DNA of 64,000 nt from Latrodectus hesperus (taxonomy: Eukaryota > Arthropoda > Arachnida > Araneae > Theridiidae). Each line of letters starts with the position of its first letter. Position 1 is the first letter of the stretch. The stretch is from positions 70,599,890 to 70,663,889 of the forward strand of contig CM075850.1 of the NCBI GenBank assembly GCA_037975125.1, given 5' to 3'. Positions 51,791 to 61,316 of the stretch are shown piece by piece. The translations under genes were made by a program, and so were the position numbers. The notes under the pieces are model-generated. The model was not told the DNA's origin, made no database searches, and saw only the letters and a list, made by a program, of their open reading frames with translations.

Positions 51791-52831
51791 ATGACTACTC
51801 CTAAAGTGGAACCATTATGGCAAGACAGGGACATTAAATTTGATTTATCACCTTTAGAAATGCAATATCACTGTGGTGAGAAACTTATTGATAAATTGGA
51901 TTCCGTTGAAGATACGAAAGGTAACAGTGGTGATGCTGGAAAGCTTTTTATAACAAATCTTCGATTAATATGGCAATCATATGTTAAACCTAGAGTTAGT
52001 TTATCAGTTGGCTTTAACTGTGTTACTAACATGTCTACGCGAACGGTGAATTCCAAATTAAGAGGAATGACTGAAGCTCTATACATTCTTACTAAAGTTC
52101 ATAGCACACGCTTCGAATTTATTTTCACGAATCTCATTCCTGGTACAACTAGACTTATGACATCAGTTATTAGTGTATACAAAGCATATAATTCCAGCAA
52201 ATGGTATAGGGAGCTGAAGTTAAGGGGAAGTGTGGTATTAAGCAAGCAGTTAAAAGTATTGCCTCATGAACAGATATATAGCAAAGTCAATGGAGTTTGG
52301 AATTTATCCAGTGACCAAGGTAACCTTGGTACATTTTTCATTACAAATATACGTCTGGTATGGCATGCTAACATGAACGAACTTTTCAATATCAGCATTC
52401 CTTATATTCAGATCGTTACTCTAAAAGTAAGGGAATCAAAATTTGGAATGGCACTTGTGGTTGAAAGTTCAGAAAATAGTGGCGGTTATGTTTTAGGATT
52501 CAAAATTGATCCTGTTGAAAGATTGCAGGAGGTTTTCAAAGAGATTTCAAATTTATATCAAGTTCATAGTACCAACCCTATTCTGGGAGTTGATTATTTT
52601 ATTGAGGAAAAAGCACCTATAGAGAATGAAATGCCACAATGTGCTCCACTTGATGAAGATGTGGAAATAATAAATTCCAAAGAATGTGATACATTTGCAG
52701 CTTATTTTGCAGATGAAAATCACATACGAGATCGAGAACCAGTATATTGTGAAGAATTAGGATTAGCAGTTGAAAAAATAAAAGATGGTTTCACCATGAG
52801 TAGCTTATGGGAAGTTATACCTACTTCATAA
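51791..52831 (+). CDS. BBS5: BBSome subunit BBS5, intronless
   Basis: A single uninterrupted frame of 346 residues (human 341). BBS5 is a subunit of the BBSome, the coat that moves membrane proteins in cilia. Its two PH-like domains bind phosphoinositides. Domain 1 (about 27-135) holds [36 protein letters not shown] and [14 protein letters not shown]. Domain 2 (about 155-260) holds [38 protein letters not shown] and [17 protein letters not shown]. The C-terminus [15 protein letters not shown]...LWEV matches to the end. The start at [14 protein letters not shown] fits the family start M...LWEDRD. The gene is normally split into many exons in vertebrates; here no intron interrupts it and no residue is visibly lost. 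An ATTAAA 46 nt past the stop may be the polyadenylation signal. Confidence 0.97.
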   Translation: MTTPKVEPLWQDRDIKFDLSPLEMQYHCGEKLIDKLDSVEDTKGNSGDAGKLFITNLRLIWQSYVKPRVSLSVGFNCVTNMSTRTVNSKLRGMTEALYILTKVHSTRFEFIFTNLIPGTTRLMTSVISVYKAYNSSKWYRELKLRGSVVLSKQLKVLPHEQIYSKVNGVWNLSSDQGNLGTFFITNIRLVWHANMNELFNISIPYIQIVTLKVRESKFGMALVVESSENSGGYVLGFKIDPVERLQEVFKEISNLYQVHSTNPILGVDYFIEEKAPIENEMPQCAPLDEDVEIINSKECDTFAAYFADENHIRDREPVYCEELGLAVEKIKDGFTMSSLWEVIPTS

Positions 52832-52876
52832 AATTGGAAGCCTAAAAAATATATGCTTCTTTATCATAAATTGTGC

Positions 52877-52882
52877 ATTAAA
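52877..52882 (+). terminator. BBS5: Candidate BBS5 polyadenylation signal ATTAAA
   Basis: The nearest hexamer after the stop. Later AATAAA copies (for example near 53325) are alternatives. Confidence 0.35.
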
Positions 52883-53810
52883 TTTGTTTGAGCAACCTGT
52901 ATTTGTGTGTACATAATATTGCAAACACACTTACCTTTCCCACCTTAGTGATGCACGAAATTCTTTTATATGAAATGTGATATCAAATATTTATCCATAT
53001 ATATTATAAAAAGTCTGTTTCTCCCATTTCATTTATGATGCTAATCATTATTTTATCTTAAATATGATTTACCAATATTGTATTTATTGTATGTTAACAA
53101 AATCTTATTACATTATAATTATGAGTAATATATTAGAAATCAGAAAAGATGCAGTGATATTATAATTTTCATCAATCCATTTAGCATTGACCTTCTTTAA
53201 TACCAGATTCTTATAAATGTATAAATATATCACTGAATTTCCTTAAAAACTTGATTCAACTAATCAAATAATCTAAAAAGGTCTTTGTCTCCATTCCTTG
53301 AAAATAATAGCAAAATTATTATAAAATAAATTTCTTTTAAAAAATAATTGGACATTATAAAATAGATGAATTCGATTAAGCAAAAACATTTTTGATCCTA
53401 TTTTTAATTTTTATTTTCCATAATAGATTAAACAACTTCACATAAAACTGTTATTTTTGAGTTTGAAGTGAAATAAAGTCACTAGAACCAAAAATTTATT
53501 TCGAATGTAAGGTTTATTCATTTTAAGAAATACACATTATCAACATCTATGAAATAATACAATCACTTGTTAGAGATAAAATTATATTATTTTTATACAA
53601 TAAAAATAATCTGACCATTCATTTTAAGATTCTGCAGATTATGTATTGTGAAGCAGCCCTATTTTATTATCTGTGCTGATTTTAATCAAACACATATTTA
53701 CTCTTGCAGATTTGCATTTATAATTAAGTTTTTATACATTTTATTAATTTATTATTTGTATAGAATAGTAAATAATGTTTTTTTTGGTCTTAAGGGAAAT
53801 TCTTTGTGGT

Positions 53811-53849
<39 letters not shown>
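53811..53849. repeat. (TA)n(TG)n compound microsatellite
   Basis: About nine TA units followed by about ten TG units. Confidence 0.95.
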
Positions 53850-56800
53850 TTATTCATTAATGTCAATAAATATTGTCTCTAAAGTAGATTTAACATTAGC
53901 AAATACATGGTGTCTTAAAAAAGGTAATAAATTATTATTAATGTAAAATTTTTTAAATCAATAATACATTTACAATAATAAGTAAACATATTTTCTTTGT
54001 ACATTTTTAGATTTTATTATTTTTGTTTAATATCTTAAGTTTTAAGTACCTTTTTATAAAAAAAATATTATTAAATAACAAATAAAAGTATATTTTATAT
54101 AAAATACATGACTTGTTTTCTGTTTATAAATTAAATTTTGAAAAAAAAAAATTTGAAAATCTTGTCCATTTTTGTGAAGAAAATATATAAATAAAACCCT
54201 TACTTATCTACATTTTACAAGTTTCTTATAGGAGTTCCTAAATAAATAAGTCTTATTAGCTTTTATGTGCAAAAAGTGATTTTGAACAACAAAACAAACC
54301 TAAATAAGTAAATTTTATTTTTGTACTGTTAAAGTAACCTTTGGACAAAATATTTGTGCAGCCAACTGTCAATGATATTGCATGCCATAATTGATTTTTA
54401 AAGCAGGTCAAATTTTAGAACCAATCAGACAAAAAATTTTAACTGCAATTTTAAACAAGTTTCTAGTGAAATAATAAATTGATGCAAATAATATATCTAA
54501 AATTAGTGTAGCTGTAAAAAATATCCAAACTTCACTTTTAATTAATATTATTTATATAATAGATTGATAATATTATAATAGTAATTAATATACTAATAAA
54601 AAATTTACAAGTATTTTTTAATGTAATAAGTATACCATGTTTGCTGTTAATATTTACAAAGTAAATTTTATCAATCATTTAAACTTTAAGTTATGATTTT
54701 TTTCAGAAAATTATTGCAATAAAACCAGTTACTTTGTTTAGTGATTTCTATTAATTTTAAATCATCACAAAAAATTTGCTAATTTTATTCATTACATTGA
54801 TGTTTTTCTCCTAGTTCTTATTTCTTAATAAAGAATTGGAAAATCTAGTCAGCTAATCACAGATGTGTTAATATTTTATACATTTACTTTATGTACATTA
54901 TTTTTAGTGTGAATACTATGTGAACAAAAGCCAAGTTCCAAGGTTTTGCCAATTCTATTGTTTTATTTCAGGAAAATTATATGCTTTTTAAAGAAAATGC
55001 TAAAACTCAAAAATGGATGTATTTTTTTTTTCAAATGAAACTTGATTATTAATTTATCATTCTGTGAAGAAAATAAGTTATGATTCACATGTTTTTTTAT
55101 AGTTGTGTAACTCTTAAATATTTAGTGAATCATGATATACTTCTGCTTATATTATCACTCTTAAGGTCAATGAAGTGCAGCATATGAGTATAAATTGCTT
55201 GTACTTAATCACGATTTCTATTTTCTGAAAAGTGTATATTAAATGCTGTAGTTACATGAAATGTATTTGATTATCTTATAAAGATTGGTGATATTTACTC
55301 CAATTTATGAAGATTCCTGTAAAACTCCATCCATTGAAATATAAATTTTAGCATTATTTTTGATAAAAAAATTATATTTTTAAAAAAAAGCAGTTTTATT
55401 TATATAATTAAGATAAAATTTTAATTTCTCCAGCCTTATATCAAAAATGAAATAAATTTAAAAATTTTCTCTAAATTCTAGATTATATTTGAATTGTGAT
55501 AAAGAAATCCATTATTTTTGCATGAACTTCCAAAACTTTATGTAGCATATTTCGGATTCACTTTGTGCAAATTGTTTAAAATGGTTTTATGACAAATCTT
55601 TAGCTCCTTGTTGATGCTGTAATTAATAACACAATAATCAACTTTGATCATTTCTATGATTTTATTGACATTTTTGAAGACAGGCCAACCAATGAATTGC
55701 ATTTTTAACATAAAAAATATGTGAGCAAAATAGACAAAACCAATTTGCTGTTACAGTATTGAGACCATAAATATACTATCCACGATTCCAACCGCACGAT
55801 TTGCATTTGGGCCCTTAACAAAGAAAAACTAAAATGTATTCAATTTTTCCATTGTTGACTTTTCCATTTTAACACCCTTTAACTCACAATTGAATGGATA
55901 AACAAAAAATAGCTAAAGAATATTTGAATGTGAAATGTCACTTTTCTGATGAGCATAAATCAGAAATTGTTTGGTCAATATTTTGAGATATCAATGATTA
56001 AAGACATCTGACAAAAAATAATGATTTCTTTTTAATCCAACCTAATATATTTCACACTTTCAATAAAATATTTAATACTTTAAATATTATATACAAAATA
56101 AATTTGATCTTATTAGAAAATCTGAATGTATTTTTGAAAATCAATTCACTTTATTTCTTTTTAAGACAAAATTTTCTAATGCTTTTTATTATATATATTC
56201 ATAATCATAGATGTAAGAATAATCTTAAATGCACATAAAAAAATTTAATTTCCTTTAAGATCAGCAAAAATCATAAAAAATTATTAACATTAGAACACAT
56301 TTTAATGTGAGTCATTAAAATTGTCTAAAAGTAAGGCACTACATTTAATTAACTATAGTAATTCATTTTATAAATAAATTTTACATTGTTGTATCAAAAT
56401 TATTACATCAATCAATATAGTATTTGCTACTAGAAATTTTCTCACCCTTGCATACACCAGTAAATAATTATTAAATTCTGAATTTCTAACGATTATTACT
56501 TAAACAAATAGTGGCCTTTCAGTTTTTTAAATACATAAATTACAATATACCTTAAAAAGAACATGACATGTAGATTAATACATTCTAAAATATTGAAGAC
56601 AAAATGTGTTTTGTTTATTTAATATATTTTTTTTATATATTTGTTGTAAAATAAAAATACCCAGCTGTGTTTAAAATATTCAGAACTCTATTAATGTAAT
56701 TTGTGCTTAAAATTATAAATAACTGATAAACTTAATAATATTGTATATAATTGTGATTTTCTTGCTGAATATTACCATTTCCTTTGTTTTGTTTTTTTAC

Positions 56801-57953
56801 TATTTTATATGCAGTTTATTTTTAATCCAAGATAATATAAAAAATAAGCATATCTTTCTAAGGCACAGATTACCCAGCAAAAAATTTAGCACCTGATTTA
56901 TCATAGCAAGAATCACAATAGGTCACCATTAAGTAAAATTAGGTCAAGTTATTTACAATAAATATGTAGAATTTATGTAGTAGAAATGAACCATAGTTAT
57001 TTACATTAAACTGTATTTTTTCATGTATTGAAATAAACAAAGTTTTAAATTTAGCTTTCTTTTTATTTGAAAAGTGCTTATACAATTGATAATGATAAAA
57101 TATATATAAAAGACAAAAACAATTTTATTTAAAATGACAATATTTATTAAAATCTTTAGTTTCACATCATTTATGCCACGAATATTTTTTCAACAGATCA
57201 TGATTCTATAAAGGGATTATTTAAGTAAATAATACTGGTGATTTGAATGTTTTAAGAATTTATTTTTAGTAGTGTTCATTTAAAATTTCCTTGCAAATAT
57301 CTTGCTGCTTCTTATTTTTGTGAGGATTGAGCGACTCGTGGATCTGATGTAGCAATGTTATATCAAATGGAATCAGAAATAACACAATTTTATAGTCTAA
57401 CAAAATTAACATCAAAATAAAAATTTTTATTATAATGAATACATTAAAAATCTTAAAAAATAAATTTGTGCATGAATAGCTATAAAGGCAAAAAATACAA
57501 TAGTTTAGCAGCGCAATTTAAAAATTAAAGTAATGCAAAATTAGTTTTACATTATTTAAAATATTAGACTGATTTTATTCACTATTTTTAGAATTAATAA
57601 TTTTATTCTTCAAAAATATCTTTTTTATGTAAATAATTTGTATTTTCAAAAATACAATAGCTCAAACCTAATCAAAACCAAAAATTATTACTTATAAGTT
57701 AAAATTTCATGTTCAAATATTGATTTTAAATCAAAATTTGGAATTTTTCATGCTAGTAATGTACATCTGTATCTTTAATATTTCAAAGAAAAATTAGCTA
57801 GGCCTAAGTTTTTGTATACATAATTATTTGCATTTAAAATTATGAAAATTGCAAAAAAAATAACTCTTTGTAAATGAATACAAGTAAATTTCATTTTTTC
57901 TCACATATTTTTTTACAATAAAATAACACACTATTAAAAACATTTGACATTTC

Positions 57954-58018
57954 AAGTGATCATGATTTTAAGTTTAATATAATGTTTTATAATATTAAAC
58001 TTAAAATCATGATCACTT
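57954..58018. repeat. Perfect 27-bp-stem hairpin
   Basis: The arms 57954-57980 and 57992-58018 are exact reverse complements separated by 11 nt. The arms begin AAGTGATCATGATTTTAAG. No matching second copy or TIR element boundaries are evident. Confidence 0.93.
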
Positions 58019-59547
58019 TTTAAAATAAGCCCACATTAAAATGTCTGGATGTTTAAATTTAAATAACATAAAAACATACTATCTCTTTAGGTAATTTAAT
58101 TTTTGGTGATTATTTTTTATTAATCCTTTTTCAACCCCAGTTTTTAATTATTAAAGAATAAGAGAATTTTTTTAACTTTATTACTCTAATTTAGTCTTGT
58201 TATTACAAATACAAATATATGTTTTTATTTATCATTGAAAATTTTAATTCACACACAATATTTTAAAATTTCAATATACATTTACTTGCTTTCTCACAAT
58301 TATTTGGACTTGATTTTCATACATTATTTTACTAAAAAACATTTAAGGTGCATTTTTAATACAACCTAAATTAATTTGTTCATTTATAACCTTTATTGAA
58401 AGTTACAAATGTTTATTACAAACGCTTGGCGGCATTTTGTCATTCAAAAAATCATGCCAAAGGCATTAAGACATCTATTCTATGTTTATAAACAAAAAAT
58501 ATTCAAAAAAAATTTATGAAATTTGAAATGAATTTTAAAGCACACTACCAAATAATTTTCTGAATTGGTTGATAAATAATTGCAAACAATCCTACATCAG
58601 TTATAGCAAATAATAGATTAATCAATTTTTAAATTTATATTTAGGCTTAAGAACTTTTAGAGAAGCCAAGTTAATAGCATCTATATTTTCAGAATTTCAG
58701 CAACTTAAATGTGTCTGTCTTATAACCAATAGTGTAAAATTACATGTTACAAAGATCATAAAAGTATATAAACAATATCCATACAATCTCACTGTAAAAA
58801 AAAGCCGCTTAGAGAGTAATGTTATTTGCAAATACTCTAAATTCCAATATTATTCCTATTTATTGTACTAAGTTTCATTTAATTTGTAAATAAACATCTC
58901 ATTGAAGCCAATACTTAAGAATTATTTTTATTTCTTATGTGATACAGTAAAGCATAACTAATAAACTAGATATTCTATACTACATATTTTTCAAATATCT
59001 TAAAATAATCAAGGAATATACATAACTAATTATATGTAGGTAATTACAACATAAATAGGAAAATTATATACATTTTGTAATGAAAATGTACTTCAATTAA
59101 CATAAAAATAAATTAAAACAATGCTTAAAATTGTGATACTTAGGAAAAAAGATAATAAATGAAAATGCAATATATACTCAGGTTGACAAAATTCAATTTA
59201 TATAATATATACATGTTTTTTTTTAACTATAGTAATTATACTAATAAAAATATACATGAAAAGTATAGGATATCATTTTAATAAACATAGTGGTATTTAT
59301 ATAAATGTAATCAAAACACAATTTATCTATAAAGATAAAATATATTTCTTCAGTTGATTTTCAAATATAACTATCTCATTTTCCAGCTATCCATACTTGT
59401 TTAGATTTCCTAGGTGTTAACGCAAGCAAACATACATGACTCCTACAGCAAATAGATCTCAATCACATCTATTGCAAATAGATCCAAACAAATCTAGAGT
59501 AAACCTTATTTCCAAACTCATATTTGCTACTAAAGCAGAATTCAGTA

Positions 59548-59553
59548 TTTATT
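59548..59553 (-). terminator. SLBP: Candidate SLBP polyadenylation signal AATAAA
   Basis: Reverse-strand AATAAA about 205 nt past the SLBP stop codon. Confidence 0.4.
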
Positions 59554-59758
59554 CACTAATATTATTTTTCAACAATGACAACTTCAGATTTAATGCAATA
59601 ATGAAACAATCTTGATATATGAAATAGTAAAAATATATAAATATTTTGAAAGTCATGAATATGAAGCTGATACATAATGGAAGTTTGATTAAAATTTGAA
59701 TTGCAACATTGGACACACTTTGTCAGTGAAAAATAGATAATCGATTAAAAAAATTAAT

Positions 59759-60583
59759 TCATTTCACAAGTCCTGCCATTTCAGAAAGATCAACATCTGC
59801 TTCTTCTTCATCAGATTTTGGATCCCATTCATGTAAGCGCTTTCTCCACATTTTTATTTGGCTATCCCATGATCGTCGACTGTATTTGATATGTTTCTTA
59901 GGAGTGAAAATGTGATGTGGTTCTCGCATGTGTTTAGGAATCGCTTTAATATACGACTGATAGCCTTTTGTATTTTTTCCATAGTCAATTTGCTTTTGAC
60001 GACGTTTTAAAACAGCTTCGTCTGTTTCAAGTTGTTTAGAAGATTTTTCGTTATCTAGCTCATTATCAGAGCTGCACATAGTGCTGGAAGACGTTGTACT
60101 CATATTATCTGCAGGGATATTGGTGCGGCTCCAACCTAATCTCCGTTTAACACCTTCTGAACTAGGACTTAAAGCTATAAAATCTGAGCCTTCGAAATCA
60201 AAATTTCTGTCTCTTTTTCTGCAATATTTGTTTTCGGTGCGATCTGATTTCTTACTTTCATCATCGATGGATTCAGAGAAATAACGACCTTTAGCTGGAC
60301 TTTTCATGGTCAAGGATTTGAGAGGAGAACTTATAGAATTTTCATCTTTAGGAAGCGACGCAGAATCATTTTCATAAAGTTCACATTGTTCAGCCCAACT
60401 TAGATTATTCGAAGAATCCCGATCGTCATCATTATGCCCAGAATTACCATTTCTTTTCTTAGTTCTGATAAGAGATCTTAAATCGTACCTTTGCTTTGAA
60501 GAGCCTTCCTCTAATTCGTTTGAACGTTTCGAATAAGGATGAGAATGACATGATCTGTGATTTCTTCCTCTGCCAGGATTCAT
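59759..60583 (-). CDS. SLBP: Histone mRNA stem-loop-binding protein SLBP, intronless
   Basis: A single frame of 274 residues with an in-frame TGA ten codon-positions or fewer upstream of the ATG, so the start is firm. SLBP binds the 3' stem-loop of replication-dependent histone mRNAs and directs their processing, export, translation and decay. The RNA-binding domain spans about 187-256: [20 protein letters not shown], then [16 protein letters not shown] (227-230) and [22 protein letters not shown]. The conserved TPNK tetrapeptide reads TPKK. The N-terminal 180 residues are Ser-, Asp- and Lys-rich and probably disordered, with SP sites (86-87, 95-96, 139-140). The short acidic tail follows the domain directly, shorter than the vertebrate C-terminus. 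No intron is present. Confidence 0.96.
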   Translation of the reverse strand: MNPGRGRNHRSCHSHPYSKRSNELEEGSSKQRYDLRSLIRTKKRNGNSGHNDDDRDSSNNLSWAEQCELYENDSASLPKDENSISSPLKSLTMKSPAKGRYFSESIDDESKKSDRTENKYCRKRDRNFDFEGSDFIALSPSSEGVKRRLGWSRTNIPADNMSTTSSSTMCSSDNELDNEKSSKQLETDEAVLKRRQKQIDYGKNTKGYQSYIKAIPKHMREPHHIFTPKKHIKYSRRSWDSQIKMWRKRLHEWDPKSDEEEADVDLSEMAGLVK

Positions 60584-60715
60584 TATAAATAATCAAGTTA
60601 AATAAGTTATTAAAAGTTCTGTTTGGAAATTCTATTAGTTTTCTTCCAAAATGATTAAAATTTAATTGATTTTACTCGTTCAACAAACATTCACGCAGGG
60701 TTTCACTTCGCGTTA

Positions 60716-60726
60716 TTCGCGCCAAT
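60716..60726 (-). promoter_or_regulatory. SLBP: E2F-like site with CCAAT box upstream of SLBP
   Basis: TTCGCGCCAAT on the plus strand combines an E2F-type core (GGCGCGAA on the gene strand) with a CCAAT pentamer, about 135 bp before the SLBP ATG. A second CG-rich word (TTCGCG) lies at 60707-60712. E2F control would suit an S-phase gene. The site is short and unproven. Confidence 0.4.
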
Positions 60727-60868
60727 TGTGTATGTGTATGGATGTGAAATCGAGTTGAGATGTTTCCTGTTGAAAAATTCTTTACAAATACTTGAAAATC
60801 AACGACCAAGTTAATAGACCAACGAGTGATTATAAATATCAATAACATGAAGTAAAGCATTGTCGTTT

Positions 60869-60878
60869 AACAAATTAC
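60869..60878. repeat. Left target-site duplication of the CAA-tailed SINE
   Basis: AACAAATTAC, repeated exactly at 61154-61163. Confidence 0.85.
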
Positions 60879-61153
60879 ATCCGTGGGTTGGGACGTGTCC
60901 ACATTAATCTGTAACGTCCAAAGTACTTCCGCTGGTGTGGCGTGGAAGTGGAGACGAGGGTGCCAGCTCAAGTGTGGCCTCGTTACCTGACCGTGGTTCA
61001 TAATTACGAGGCACCTTAAAAAGAGCAAATTCGTACTTTCACCTTCGTGGTGCTCTGATCCAAAACGAAAGACGCTCTCTATTGACTTAAATTCGCATTG
61101 CCAACGGCATAGCGAGCTTGGCTTGTCCAAGTGTCATAAGCAACAACAACAAC
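60879..61153 (+). mobile_element. SINE with (CAA)n tail
   Basis: A 275-bp GC-richer island bounded by the exact 10-bp repeat AACAAATTAC and ending in (CAA)n. It contains A-box-like TGGCGTGGAAGTGG and, about 60 nt on, a B-box-like GTGGTTCATAATTACGA. The phrases GGGTGCCAGCTCAAGTGTGG and CTGACCGTGGTTCATAATTA resemble a SINE I recall as common in spider transcripts. It lies about 300 bp upstream of SLBP and is oriented away from it. The 87-residue antisense frame across it is fortuitous. Confidence 0.7.
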
Positions 61154-61163
61154 AACAAATTAC
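61154..61163. repeat. Right target-site duplication of the CAA-tailed SINE
   Basis: AACAAATTAC following the (CAA)n tail. Confidence 0.85.
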
Positions 61164-61209
61164 CTACAAGTGATTTCTATAATGAAAATTTTCGAAACAC
61201 TCTTATAAG

Positions 61210-61316
61210 TAGAGATGTAAAATTCCCGGGAATTTTGAAGCTTGGGAATTAACTCGGGAATTTTGGGAAAAAACCGGGAATTTTGGGGAATATTGGGAAT
61301 TTTGAGGGAATAAACT
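61210..61316. mobile_element. Transposon end with GGGAATTTT repeats
   Basis: TAGAGATGTAAAATTCCCGG is followed by five to six spaced GGGAATTTT words. This subterminal arrangement is typical of one end of a hAT-type DNA transposon. The partner end was not found in the window. Confidence 0.5.

Larger units (their letters stand above)
52832..59758. other. Convergent intergenic region BBS5/SLBP
   Basis: About 6.9 kb of AT-rich sequence with no gene I can support. It contains both 3' UTRs (candidate signals ATTAAA at 52877-52882 for BBS5; reverse-strand AATAAA at 59548-59553 for SLBP), a TA/TG microsatellite and a 27-bp perfect hairpin. A small less-AT-rich islet at 57299-57356 is noted in the findings. 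Confidence 0.6.

Noticed and set aside
60867..61130. 87-residue minus-strand open frame
   Set aside because: It lies entirely within the CAA-tailed SINE; its coding appearance comes from the SINE's higher GC content.
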